Source of the DNA: Elusimicrobiota bacterium
GTDB lineage: Bacteria; Elusimicrobiota; Elusimicrobia; UBA1565; UBA9628
Reading direction: 5' to 3'
Assembly: GCA_027451985.1 (NCBI GenBank)
Contig: DAIDHS010000009.1
Coordinates: forward strand, 1 to 64,000
DNA length: 64,000 nucleotides
The translations under genes and the position numbers were made by a program. Shown piece by piece: positions 26,401 through 34,019 of this stretch. Under the pieces are notes generated by a model. It had not been told where the DNA came from. It did no database searches and saw only the letters and a list, made by a program, of their open reading frames with translations. Numbering within the stretch: position 1 is the first letter of the stretch; each line of letters begins with the position of its first letter.

Positions 26401-26545
26401 CGTCTATCGCGGCCGTCTTGTCCGCGCCCGCGTTTCGGTAGAACCTTGCCGCGGCGCTGAAGCCCTGGTCTTCAGAGGCCGCCGTATGGGCGGCGCAGGG
26501 CGGAGCCAACCATAGCAGCGCGAAAACCGCGCTCCAAAAGCGCAT
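23444..26545 (-). CDS. exported TPR-repeat protein
   Basis: This protein of 1033 residues has a signal peptide (WSAVFALLWLAPPCAAHTA) and is almost entirely TPR-type helical pairs, with many Y..G......G.Y..A...Y...V..FP units like those of BamD/CpoB (ALYRIGSSAFEKKSYGEARL, FLDSYPTHPLAKDVYLILG). It probably acts as a periplasmic scaffold. It is first in a three-gene operon with the FlgD-repeat/OmpA protein and a small exported protein, each joined by TGATG overlaps, so the three likely form one envelope complex. A TTGCGC-17-CACAAT promoter ends 5 nt before the ATG. Confidence 0.9.
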   Translation of the reverse strand: MRFWSAVFALLWLAPPCAAHTAASEDQGFSAAARFYRNAGADKTAAIDAFQRFVDEFPHASRAADAEYAIGDAQLARAMGLLDADADYVRDRLNARMPDGAQRAFQAAAKAYQAALKKAPDDGLRATAAYRLGEVAYDQRDFAAAAKRFEDAARQWPRSYVAPRCLLGLAYARLALGDFPGAQEAVARLARDFPDREKAARVRFVEGVLALHSGDYPGAEKKLSSLDTEQARYFLGRTYLLWGRPLLAATLFNKLADAAKDGDIKEAAAFFLGDAFFLSHDYDGAIDKYRSFVRSYPFSRFKVAALYRIGSSAFEKKSYGEARLSFGSLVSQFPSDYYATLARYFIGESYLVNDQMREALFAYTDVLSNGRKDLRPQALYRLAWTQQSLGDSQRAVQTSQLFLDSYPTHPLAKDVYLILGNSLDKIGQFPQALEAFQRILDIAPGSEVAEQALFLMLKQQYDRKSYASILTSYQYLLHQLPPSRSKWRALSYLTAAETYLRLNRVEEARALYDTVLKEYPADAAGVYAQDGLAWCDQLSGRDKEAVADRQKLKEMLQTGTATFTFAAINDLGIADSFYAQKDYQDAYAFYDKFAGEHPQDPAAAAALYRAGFALYRMKYYGQAVETWQKLVAAAPDSPQARKASDQIADTLFRARKFPEAAAAYQKILAAAPNGERGAVATLRLAQIAYYANQDDEALAQVKRLVADFPKSSEITDGLDLAEAVFDRDPKRDARAYFKDLIAAAPDGAAAGEMQFRMARRLYDARDYQGAATELESFSVNYTEHPSLPKAQFMLGECYFHLERYADAAAAYDRYVQNYPDEADTALALFRLGSAYYSEQAFEKAIPPYERLVSDFPKSDYLKPTLFNLALAYKAAGQADRAQTTYARYVALSGDDQSGMNARWEIYSLEKGKKDYAGATKTLGEIEAAAKPGSDDAFNAVYQQGDLAFSQGDRAGAVKAWVSLAAMKPDDDPYRLQALVRLSEVYEKASDWKHAIQVYRDLADHAGKADMAAAARDRIKELVKMNPTLAKEQN

Positions 26546-26550
26546 GCCAG

Positions 26551-26579
26551 ATTGTGCCGGGAACGCCGCATCGGCGCAA
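26551..26579 (-). promoter_or_regulatory. promoter of the TPR / FlgD-OmpA operon
   Basis: Reading on the minus strand, TTGCGC (26579-26574), a 17-bp spacer and CACAAT (26556-26551) lie 5 nt before the ATG at 26545, giving a transcript that starts at or very near the start codon. Confidence 0.4.
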
Positions 26580-26590
26580 GCGGTCTTTTG

Positions 26591-27469
26591 TCAGCTTTTG
26601 TCTTTGGCAGTCAGCGGCTCGTCGGGATCGAGGCCTCGCTCCAAGGCGAACGCCAGGGCCAGCCACTGCAGTTGGACCAGCGCTTCGACCCAGCCGAGCG
26701 CCTCCGGCGAGACGGCGAAGCGGCGGGCGCTGACGAGCTGCGCTCGGGGGTCCTGCGGCGCGGCGACGTGCCAGACGACGGCCCCCGCGCGAGCGAAGGC
26801 CCAGCCGTGAAAATACTCCTCGCTGTCGAAGGCGCACACGGGGCGGCGGGCCATCTCCACGAATTTGAGCGCGCCTTCGCGCGCGACCCAGCGGCCCGCG
26901 CCGTGCCCGACGACGACGTCGGGCGCTTCGCCCGCGTCGCGGCGAAAGGCCGCCAGGTCGGGATCGGGCGCGGCGGCCAGCCTCTGCCAGGCGGCCGCTG
27001 CCTCCCGCCCCCCGAGCCACGAGGTGGCCGCGCAGACGGCGCCCGTCATGCCCGAGGTATGCGGCTCGCAGCGCTCGACCGGGCCCGTGGCGAGCACCGT
27101 GTCGGCGCAGCGCGACTGCGCCGCGCCGGCGGCGCAGATCATGGCCGTGGCCGCTCCGGCCCGGCGGCATCTCTCCAGCGCCGCCAGAGTCGGCGGCGTC
27201 TTGCCCCGGTGGCTGAAGGCGACGGCGAGGTCGCCGGGCCGGGGCGCGACCAGACGGCCCACGTCCAGCGGAGAGCCGGCCCAGCAAGCCGGCGGCTCCG
27301 GCGAGCCGAAGGCCAGGGTCTCGGCGGTCAAGTGGGCGCAGTGCCCGCTGCTGCCAAGGCCGAAGAGCAGCAAGCGACGCCGTCCGGGCGCGGACAGCGC
27401 GGCGGCGCGGGCCGAGACTTCCCCCCACAAGGCGCGCTGCCGGCACAGCGATAATTCGACGTGAGTCAC
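26591..27469 (-). CDS. SIS-domain protein, sugar-phosphate isomerase/aminotransferase-like
   Basis: The 292 residues contain two SIS (sugar isomerase) folds as in the C-terminal half of GlmS and in AgaS/FrlB proteins. SIS1 has LLLFGLGSSGHCAHLTAETL and the phosphate-binding AVAFSHRGKTPPT. SIS2 has VVVGHGAGRWVAREGALKFVEMA and FDSEEYFHG, the segment equivalent to GlmS E(E)FKHG. There is no glutaminase domain, so ammonia transfer from glutamine is not expected; isomerisation or deamination of a phosphosugar is likelier. The GTG start at 27469 follows a TAGAAT box by 5 nt. It is divergent from the amidohydrolase, 34 bp apart. Confidence 0.82.
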   Translation of the reverse strand: MTHVELSLCRQRALWGEVSARAAALSAPGRRRLLLFGLGSSGHCAHLTAETLAFGSPEPPACWAGSPLDVGRLVAPRPGDLAVAFSHRGKTPPTLAALERCRRAGAATAMICAAGAAQSRCADTVLATGPVERCEPHTSGMTGAVCAATSWLGGREAAAAWQRLAAAPDPDLAAFRRDAGEAPDVVVGHGAGRWVAREGALKFVEMARRPVCAFDSEEYFHGWAFARAGAVVWHVAAPQDPRAQLVSARRFAVSPEALGWVEALVQLQWLALAFALERGLDPDEPLTAKDKS

Positions 27470-27474
27470 GGCTC

Positions 27475-27496
27475 ATTCTACTCATTTTGTTAGGAT
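27475..27496. promoter_or_regulatory. compact divergent promoter pair
   Basis: The 34-bp gap between two divergent GTG starts holds TAGAAT on the minus strand (27480-27475, 5 nt before the GTG at 27469) and TAGGAT on the plus strand (27491-27496, 7 nt before the GTG at 27504). Any -35 elements would lie inside the opposite gene; none is convincing. Confidence 0.45.
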
Positions 27497-27503
27497 TGGT
27501 CCG

Positions 27504-28418
27504 GTGCTCAGCGACGCCCACGTGCATCTGGCCGCCCTGCCGGCGGCGGGAAACGGCTGCCTCGCCTCTCGCCGGCAGCTGCGGCGCTGGCTGACCCGCT
27601 TGGTGGCCTGGCAGCAGGGCCTGCCCCTGCGCGACCCCGCCCGGGCCAACGCCCTCTATCTCGAGCGCCTGGAAGAGGAGCTCGCGCGCTCCCGGCGCGT
27701 CGGGCGAGCCGTGCTCCTGCCGCTCGACGGCGTTTATGGCTCGGATGGACGGCTCGATGAAGCGAGGACGCATTTCCTTGTCTCCAACGACTATGCCCTC
27801 TCCTGCGCCCGGCGCCCGCGCTTTCTTGCCGGCGCGTCGGTCAATCCCGCCCGGCGCGACGCGCTCGAGGAGCTCGAGCGCGTCGCCGGCGCGGGCGCCG
27901 TGCTGGTCAAGCTCTTGCCCAACGTCCAGGGCATCGACCTGTCGCAGGCCCGCTTCAAGCCGTTTTTCCGCGCCTTGGGCCGGCTGCGCCTGCCGCTGCT
28001 CGTGCACGTCGGCGCGGAAATGAGCTTGGGAGCCTTGGACCAATCCCTGGGGGACCCGGAAAGGCTGCGCGCCGCGCTGGAAGAGGGCGCGACGGTGATC
28101 GCCGCGCACGGCTGCAGCGACGGGACGCTTTGGTCGAGGCGCTACGTCAGGTCCTTTTTGAGCCTATGCGCGCGCTATCCCCGCCTCTACGCCGACACCT
28201 CGGCGTTGACGCTGCCAAACCGCCTGCCGGCCGCGCTCTTCTTGCGGCGGCATCCCGAGATCTTCGACCGCCTCGTCTTCGGCACCGATTACCCCCTGCC
28301 CTGCTGGTCCTGGGGGCTGCCGGCCGCGCGTAAAGCCGACAACCGCTTCGACCGCCAGGCGCTGGCGTTGGAGGGGCTGGGGCTGCCGGCGGGGCGCGAC
28401 GTTCTGGAGCTGCGCTAG
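27504..28418 (+). CDS. amidohydrolase-family metal-dependent hydrolase
   Basis: A TIM-barrel amidohydrolase of the amidohydrolase-2 / TatD-like class, 304 residues. It carries the metal-binding D-x-H-x-H at residues 4-8 (DAHVH), a central Lys in VLVKLLPNVQG, His in LPLLVHVGAE, His in VIAAHGCSD, and Asp in VFGTDYPLP, i.e. a full set of ligands. The substrate cannot be told; relatives act as decarboxylases, lactonases or amidases. GTG at 27504 is preferred because DxHxH comes right after it and TAGGAT lies 7 nt upstream. It ends 4 bp into the convergent patD gene. The divergent SIS-domain gene may share a pathway. Confidence 0.82.
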   Translation: MLSDAHVHLAALPAAGNGCLASRRQLRRWLTRLVAWQQGLPLRDPARANALYLERLEEELARSRRVGRAVLLPLDGVYGSDGRLDEARTHFLVSNDYALSCARRPRFLAGASVNPARRDALEELERVAGAGAVLVKLLPNVQGIDLSQARFKPFFRALGRLRLPLLVHVGAEMSLGALDQSLGDPERLRAALEEGATVIAAHGCSDGTLWSRRYVRSFLSLCARYPRLYADTSALTLPNRLPAALFLRRHPEIFDRLVFGTDYPLPCWSWGLPAARKADNRFDRQALALEGLGLPAGRDVLELR

Positions 28419-29926
28419 GCTGGATCGCCGAACGCCGTGTAGTGCCACGGCTTTCGCGCGGCGCCCGTGGTGTCCAGCATCACGTGCTTGGCGACGGTGT
28501 AATCCTCTAGGGCGTACTTGGAAAGGTCCTTGCCGAAGCCCGACTGGCCAAAGCCTCCGTGCGGCATCTCCGAGGCCAGAGGCAGATGGTCGTTGACCCA
28601 GACGGTGCCGAAACGCAGCGCCGATGACACGCGCAGGGCGCGCTGGACGTCCTTGGTCCAGACCGAAGCGGCCAGGCCGTAGGGCACGTCGTTGGATAGG
28701 CGCACAGCCTCGGGCTCGTCTCTAAAAGGAAGCACGCAGACCAGCGGGCCGAAGACCTCCCGTTGGACGAGCTCGGAGTCCTGCTCGGCGCCCGCCACGA
28801 CGGTCGGCTCGAAGAAAAAGCCCTTCTTGAGGTGCTTGGGGCGCCCGCCGCCCGCCAGGATTCTCACGCCCTTGGCGCGGGAAAGAAACCCTTCCACGCG
28901 GTCGCGCTGGTCGGCGCAGATCAGCGGCCCCATGTCGGTGTCCGGCCGGGAGGGATCGCCGACGCGCACCTTGGCCGTCTCCTTGGCGAAGGCCTCGCAG
29001 AAGCGCTTGAACAGGGGTTCCTGCACGTAGATGCGCGTCGCGGCCGTGCAGTCCTGGCCGGCGTTGACGAAGGCGCCGACGACGGCGCCCGAAACGGCGG
29101 CCGCGAGATCGGCGTCCTCGAAGACCACGAAGGGCGCCTTGCCCCCGAGCTCGAAATGGAGGCGCTTGACGGTCGCGGAGGCCTGCTGCATGATCTTGCG
29201 GCCGGTTTCCGTGTCGCCCGTAAACGAGATCATGCGCACATCCAGGTGGGAGGTGAGCGCTCGGCCCGCCTCCTCCCCGCCCGTGATCACGTTGAGCGCG
29301 CCCTCGGGGATGCCGGCTTCGAGGGCGAGGCGGCCGAGTTCGAGCGTCGAGAGCGGAGTCAGCTCGGAGGGCTTGATGACGCAGCAGTTGCCGGCGGCAA
29401 GGGCCGGCCCCAGCTTCCAGGCCGCCATCATCAGCGGGTAGTTCCACGGCGCGACGAGGGCCACGACGCCCACAGGCTCGCGGCGCAGGATGGATGTGTA
29501 GCCGCCGGCCAATTCCCCCGCCGCCGAGCCGTCGACGACCCGGCAGGCTCCGGCAAAAAAACGCAGGTTGTCCACGGCGAAAGGCACGTCGCCGTCGCGG
29601 GCGAGCTTGAGAGGCTTGCCGGCGTTCTGGGATTCCAGCTCGGAGAGAGCAGGGAGATTCTGCTCGATCAAGGCGGCCCACTTGTGAATGAGGGCGCTGC
29701 GCTCGCCCGGCGTCTTGCCCGACCACGCGCCCGAGGCGAACGCCTGCTTGGCGGCCGCCACGGCTTGGTCGACCTCCAGCGGGCCGGCTTCGGGGGCCTC
29801 GGCGATGGGCTCCTCCGTGGCGGGGTTGAGGATCTGGCGGGTCGCGCCGCGCGCGGCGGAAATCCACTTGTCGCCGACGAGCATCTTGGCGTGCTTCAGC
29901 TTGGCCGGCGCGGCGGCGGAGGTCAT
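28415..29926 (-). CDS. patD: gamma-aminobutyraldehyde dehydrogenase
   Basis: Oxidises 4-aminobutanal to GABA with NAD+. It is an ALDH-superfamily protein of 503 residues with general base Glu259 (FELGGKAP) and nucleophile Cys293 in NAGQDCTAATRIY. The AGQDCTA context, LRFFAGACR, APWNYPLMMAAWKLGPALAAGN, VSEMPHGG-like SEMPHGG and a C-terminal GLEDYTV-like ALEDYTVAKHVM match the PatD/YdcW group closely. The start overlaps the patA stop by 4 bp. It is the last gene of gabT / lysine-dehydrogenase-like / patA / patD. Confidence 0.92.
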   Translation of the reverse strand: MTSAAAPAKLKHAKMLVGDKWISAARGATRQILNPATEEPIAEAPEAGPLEVDQAVAAAKQAFASGAWSGKTPGERSALIHKWAALIEQNLPALSELESQNAGKPLKLARDGDVPFAVDNLRFFAGACRVVDGSAAGELAGGYTSILRREPVGVVALVAPWNYPLMMAAWKLGPALAAGNCCVIKPSELTPLSTLELGRLALEAGIPEGALNVITGGEEAGRALTSHLDVRMISFTGDTETGRKIMQQASATVKRLHFELGGKAPFVVFEDADLAAAVSGAVVGAFVNAGQDCTAATRIYVQEPLFKRFCEAFAKETAKVRVGDPSRPDTDMGPLICADQRDRVEGFLSRAKGVRILAGGGRPKHLKKGFFFEPTVVAGAEQDSELVQREVFGPLVCVLPFRDEPEAVRLSNDVPYGLAASVWTKDVQRALRVSSALRFGTVWVNDHLPLASEMPHGGFGQSGFGKDLSKYALEDYTVAKHVMLDTTGAARKPWHYTAFGDPA

Positions 29927-31302
29927 TTGCGCACCGGGATCCGCTTGGACTCGAAGTGGCGCGCGTTGACCTCCTTAAAGACCTTCTCGATGGTGTCGAC
30001 GGCGCTGCCCAGCTCTTGGGAGGTGATCGTCAGGGGCGGCTCGATGCGGATCGTCTTGGCGGAAAAGAGCGTCCCGGCGACCAGCACGCCGCGGTCGAAG
30101 AGGCCTTTGGCGACTTCGTAGCCGATCGCGTCGGTCGGGAACTCCATGCCGATCATGAGGCCCTTGCCGCGGATGTCGAGACAGAGCTTGGGGAAGCGCC
30201 GGCGCAGGGCGCGGAGCTCCGCGATCATCTCGTTGCCCATCTTATCCGCGCGCTCGGGGAGCTTCTCCTCCAGGAGCACGTGGATGTTGGCGATGGCGGC
30301 CACGCAGGCCAGCGGGTTGCCGCCGAAGGTGGTCGAGTGCAGCCAGGGCTCAGGGAAAAGCTGCTCCCAGACGGTCTTGTTGGAGACAAAGGCCCCGATG
30401 GGCATCACGCCGCCGCCCAGGGCCTTGCCCAGGCACATGATGTCCGGCACCACGCCCCAGTGGTCCACGCAGAACATCTTGCCGGTGCGGCCCATGCCGG
30501 TCTGCACCTCGTCGGCGATGAGGAGAGCGCCGTAGCGGTCGCAGAGTTCGCGCACGCGCGGAAAATAGTCGTCCGGAGGCACGTTGATGCCGCCTTCCCC
30601 TTGGATGGGCTCCAAAATGACGCCCGCGATGTCGTTGCCGACTTCGTCGGCGGACTTCAGGATGGACTCGATGTAGTCCGCGTCGCCGTAGGGGGCGTGG
30701 TAGCAGTCGGGCAGGATGGGCAGGAAGGGCTGGCGAAACTTGGCCTTGGCCGTGGCGGAGAGCGCGCCCAGAGTCTTGCCGTGGAAGCCGGAGACCGCGG
30801 CCACGAAGGACTTGCGGCCGGTGTGCAGCATGGCGAGCTTCATCGCGCCTTCGACGGCCTCCGCGCCCGAGTTGCCGAAGAAGCTAAACTGCAAGTCTCC
30901 CGGGGTAATGTCTCGCACGAGCTTGGCGAGGATGGCGCGGAAGGGCTCCAGGAGTTCCTGCGAGTGCAGGGCCTGGCGCTTCAACTGGTGGGTGACCGCC
31001 TCCACGACCTTGGGGTGGCGGTGGCCGACGTTGAAGATGCCGTAGCCGCCCAGGAGGTCGATGTAGGTCTTGCCGTTTATGTCCGTGAAGCTGTTGGCGC
31101 CGTCCGCCCACTCGACCGAGATGTACTCGGTCGAAACGGCCTTGCGGTACTCCAGGATGCCGGGGTTGACGTGCTCGGCGTAGTAGGCCGCCGTCTTGTC
31201 CGTGAGCCAGGCGCGTTCCTCTTCCGTGAGCGCCTCGTGCTTGGCGATGAGGCCCAGCGTTTTTTCGCTTTCCTTCAGGATATCTTGCGCAGAAACTTTC
31301 AT
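29923..31302 (-). CDS. patA: putrescine aminotransferase
   Basis: Class-III PLP enzyme that transfers the amino group of putrescine (or cadaverine) to 2-oxoglutarate, giving 4-aminobutanal. The 459-residue sequence tracks E. coli PatA/YgjG: HVNPGILEYRK, LGGYGIFNVGHRHP, LHSQELLEPFRA, FFGNSGAEAVEGA, LGALSATAKAKFRQPF, and the C-terminal AGTLFSAKTIRIEPPLT. PLP residues are Asp264 (IADEVQTGMG) and Lys293 (CLGKALGGG). AAGGAG lies 7 nt before the ATG. It follows the lysine-dehydrogenase-like gene by 22 bp and overlaps patD. Confidence 0.93.
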   Translation of the reverse strand: MKVSAQDILKESEKTLGLIAKHEALTEEERAWLTDKTAAYYAEHVNPGILEYRKAVSTEYISVEWADGANSFTDINGKTYIDLLGGYGIFNVGHRHPKVVEAVTHQLKRQALHSQELLEPFRAILAKLVRDITPGDLQFSFFGNSGAEAVEGAMKLAMLHTGRKSFVAAVSGFHGKTLGALSATAKAKFRQPFLPILPDCYHAPYGDADYIESILKSADEVGNDIAGVILEPIQGEGGINVPPDDYFPRVRELCDRYGALLIADEVQTGMGRTGKMFCVDHWGVVPDIMCLGKALGGGVMPIGAFVSNKTVWEQLFPEPWLHSTTFGGNPLACVAAIANIHVLLEEKLPERADKMGNEMIAELRALRRRFPKLCLDIRGKGLMIGMEFPTDAIGYEVAKGLFDRGVLVAGTLFSAKTIRIEPPLTITSQELGSAVDTIEKVFKEVNARHFESKRIPVRK

Positions 31303-31324
31303 AAACTTCTCCTTCGGGCGTTCT

Positions 31325-32548
31325 TCAGGCCACCGGGTAGGCGGCCGTTTCGGTCATGCGGAAAATCTTTCGCTCTCTCATCTCGTCGAAGAAGAGCGCG
31401 TGGTCGAGCGCAGACTCGGGCGCGGCGGCGCCGCCCGCGAACTGCGTCGAGCCCTTGAGCGCCATGATGGCCGCCATGCTGCCGGCGAAGCCCACGGCCG
31501 CGGTTCCGGCCGCGATGGCGCCGATGGGCGTGATTTCGCAGTCGCGCACCTTCTCGTAGGGCGCGCCGGCCTTCTTGCCGGTTACCTTCACGCGCAGGAT
31601 TTCGAAGTCCCTGGGTGGGCCCGAGGGCACGTAGGAGGCGGTCTGCGCGTTCTGCACGGCCAGGGCTGTCAGAAAATCAAGCGGCGAGACGGAGACGCCG
31701 TCCACCTTGACCTTGTCGGACTTGCCCAGGCCGATGCCCGAGGCCACGGCCAGCTGGCGCTTGACGCTGTCGGGGTAGGCGATCTTGAAGCACAGGTTCT
31801 TGACGCCTTTTTTCTTAAAATAGGCCGGCAAAGTGGCGACTTCCGAGTGGATGACCGCGCCCAGGCTCACGCGCCCGATGGGCGCCTTGAAATCCATCAC
31901 TTCCGCGCGGCTGTGCGCCGTGACTTCCTTCAGGCGCCCGTGCTCCCAGATGGGCGCCGGCGCTTCGTACTCCGCCATCATGGTGCGGATGGAAAAAGGC
32001 GGCAGAAAGGACTCCTCGGCCAAGGCCGGGTCGTAGCTGGCGTCGTAGATGCCCACAGTGTCCAGGCTGTCGAAGTCCTCGGCCATGGCCGCGGCCATTA
32101 TGTTCGTGATGCCGGGCGTCGAACCGCAGCCCAAGACCGCGACGCGCCCGATCTTCTCGAAGGCTGAGTCGTACTTCAACTGCTTCAAAGTCGTGTGGAA
32201 GAGCCCGCCCAGGTCCGCGTAGTGGGCCTTGAGCGCCAGGGCCAAGTCCATGGCCTTTAAATTGTGCTCGTACCAGGCGCAGCTGAGCACCGCCTGCGCG
32301 CCCTGCAAGACGCGCGCGGCCTTGGCCGTGTCGCGCAGGTCGATGACCACGGGCTTAATCTTGCGGCGGTTGGGGATTTTGGCCAGAATCGCCTCGGCGC
32401 GGCCCAGGTTGATGTCGGCCGCGTAAATCTTGTCCACGATGGGGCTGCGGGCCAGGTCGTAGAGCGACGCCTCGGCCATCAAGCCGAAGGCGCCCAGGAC
32501 CGCGACCGTCACGCCGCCCTGGCGTCCGCTGCGCGGCGCGGAGCTCAT
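31325..32548 (-). CDS. saccharopine dehydrogenase-like protein, probable lysine 6-dehydrogenase type
   Basis: The 407-residue protein has an N-terminal Rossmann fold (VAVLGAFGLMAEASLYDLA, AADINLGRAE), then YADLGGLFHTTLK and VAVLGCGSTPGITNIMAA, the pattern of the saccharopine dehydrogenase family and in particular of NAD-dependent L-lysine 6-dehydrogenases. A carboxynorspermidine dehydrogenase-type role is another possibility given the polyamine context. The ATG at 32548 overlaps the gabT stop (ATGA). Its position between gabT and patA suggests that lysine or cadaverine catabolism is joined to putrescine breakdown. Substrate assignment is inference. Confidence 0.78.
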   Translation of the reverse strand: MSSAPRSGRQGGVTVAVLGAFGLMAEASLYDLARSPIVDKIYAADINLGRAEAILAKIPNRRKIKPVVIDLRDTAKAARVLQGAQAVLSCAWYEHNLKAMDLALALKAHYADLGGLFHTTLKQLKYDSAFEKIGRVAVLGCGSTPGITNIMAAAMAEDFDSLDTVGIYDASYDPALAEESFLPPFSIRTMMAEYEAPAPIWEHGRLKEVTAHSRAEVMDFKAPIGRVSLGAVIHSEVATLPAYFKKKGVKNLCFKIAYPDSVKRQLAVASGIGLGKSDKVKVDGVSVSPLDFLTALAVQNAQTASYVPSGPPRDFEILRVKVTGKKAGAPYEKVRDCEITPIGAIAAGTAAVGFAGSMAAIMALKGSTQFAGGAAAPESALDHALFFDEMRERKIFRMTETAAYPVA

Positions 32549-33882
32549 GGCTTCACCTCGCGCAGGGCGGTCTCGATGACCGAGAGGCCGCGCTCGAGCT
32601 CTTCCTCGCCGATGGTCAGCGGCATGAGCGTGCGCAGCACGTTGTCGTAGGCGCCGGCCTTGATGAGGATGAGGCCGTTGTCTTCGCAATGATGGAGAAT
32701 CTCCTTGACCTTGGCCGCGGGAAGAGGCGTCTTGGTCTTCTTGTCCGCGACCAGTTCGATGGCGCGCATGGCGCCCAAGCCGCGGGAGTCGCCCACGAAG
32801 GAAAACTCGTCTTTGAAGGCGTCAAAGCGCTTGCGCACGGTTTCTCCTACGCGCGCGCCCGCGGCCACGATTTTCTCCTCGCGGAAAATCTCGAAGACGG
32901 CCTTCGCCGCGGCCAAGGCGAGCGGGTTGCCGCCGTAGGTGCCGCCGATGGAGCCCACCGGCGCGGCGTCCAGGATTTCAGCGCGGCCGGCCACGGCCGA
33001 GAGCGGCATGCCGCCGGCCAGGGACTTGCCGACGGTGACCAGATCGGGCACGATGCCCTCATGATCCATGGCCCAGAAGCGGCCGGTGCGCCCGAAGCCG
33101 CTTTGCACCTCATCGATGATGAGCACGATGCCGTGGCGGTCGCAAATCTTGCGCAGGCCGGGCAAAAAGCCGGGCGTGGGGACAACGAAGCCCCCCTCGC
33201 CCTGTACGGGCTCCACGATCATGGCCGCAACATCCTCGGGCGCGGTCTCCAGGCGCAGCACGAGCTCGAGCTCGGAGAGGCAGTGCTCGGTCAAATCCTT
33301 GGCGTCCACGCCCACGGGCGGGCGGTAGGCGTAGGGAAACGGCGCGTGGTAAATCTCCCCCGCGTAGGGCCCGAAGTGTTGGCGCAATGGCTTGTGCTTG
33401 CCATTCAAGGTCAGGCACAGGAGCGTGCGGCCGTGGAAGGCGTTGGTGAAGCTGATGACGCCGCGGCGCTTGGTGTAGGCCTTGGCGAGCTTGACCGCGT
33501 TCTCGACGGCTTCCGAGCCGCTGTTGAAGAAGATGGCCTTCTTGGCGAAGGTTCCCGGAATCGCGGCGGTCAGCTCCCTGCAGACGTCAAGATAATTCGG
33601 GTAGGAGGCCACGTGGAAGGAGGTGTGGATGAGCTTGCCGGCCTGCTCTTGGATGGCCGCGACCACTTTGGGGTGGCAGTGGCCGGTGTTGATGGCCCCA
33701 ATGCCGCCCGCGAAGTCCACGTATTCTTTGCCGTCTACATCCCACACCGTGGCGTTTTTCGCCTTGTCGATGAAAACGGAAGTGTAAGCGGCGCTGGCCT
33801 TGGAGACGAGATTTTCCCGCTCCTGCCAGAGAGTCTTTGAAATGGATGTCTTCATGGTTGTGTTTTTTGTTTTTGTCAGCAT
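32545..33882 (-). CDS. gabT: 4-aminobutyrate aminotransferase
   Basis: Class-III PLP transaminase converting GABA plus 2-oxoglutarate to succinate semialdehyde plus glutamate. Of its 445 residues, YVDFAGGIGAINTGHCHPKVV, FFNSGSEAVENAVKLAKAYTKR, APEDVAAMIVEPVQGEGGF and LRTLMPLTI match GabT. Asp257 (IIDEVQSGFGRTG) and Lys286 (TVGKSLAGG) bind PLP. An ATG at 33855 (nine codons in) is an alternative start; neither has a clear Shine-Dalgarno. It opens the catabolic operon behind a TTGCCA-18-TATAAT promoter, with a roughly 45-nt AT-rich leader. Confidence 0.92.
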   Translation of the reverse strand: MLTKTKNTTMKTSISKTLWQERENLVSKASAAYTSVFIDKAKNATVWDVDGKEYVDFAGGIGAINTGHCHPKVVAAIQEQAGKLIHTSFHVASYPNYLDVCRELTAAIPGTFAKKAIFFNSGSEAVENAVKLAKAYTKRRGVISFTNAFHGRTLLCLTLNGKHKPLRQHFGPYAGEIYHAPFPYAYRPPVGVDAKDLTEHCLSELELVLRLETAPEDVAAMIVEPVQGEGGFVVPTPGFLPGLRKICDRHGIVLIIDEVQSGFGRTGRFWAMDHEGIVPDLVTVGKSLAGGMPLSAVAGRAEILDAAPVGSIGGTYGGNPLALAAAKAVFEIFREEKIVAAGARVGETVRKRFDAFKDEFSFVGDSRGLGAMRAIELVADKKTKTPLPAAKVKEILHHCEDNGLILIKAGAYDNVLRTLMPLTIGEEELERGLSVIETALREVKP

Positions 33883-33932
33883 AAATAATAATTTTTTTAA
33901 TTTTGGAGGCGCTGATTTTTAGTCAGCTTGGC

Positions 33933-33962
33933 ATTATACCAAATCCGGGCAATTCCTGGCAA
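33933..33962 (-). promoter_or_regulatory. promoter of the gabT-patD operon
   Basis: On the minus strand, TTGCCA (33962-33957), an 18-bp spacer and a perfect TATAAT (33938-33933). The leader to the ATG at 33882 is about 45 nt, AT-rich, and contains a small hairpin GCTGA-N7-TCAGC just after the start of transcription. Confidence 0.65.
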
Positions 33963-33974
33963 AACGCCCCCCAC

Positions 33975-34003
33975 TTGACCCGTTTAGCCAGTTCTGCTTA
34001 TAT
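33975..34003 (+). promoter_or_regulatory. promoter of the ankyrin lipoprotein gene
   Basis: TTGACC at 33975-33980, 17-bp spacer, TTATAT at 33998-34003; an AAGGAAGG Shine-Dalgarno follows before the ATG at 34020. It is divergent from the gabT promoter, 12 bp away. Confidence 0.65.
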
Positions 34004-34019
34004 TAAGGAAGGTAAAAGA

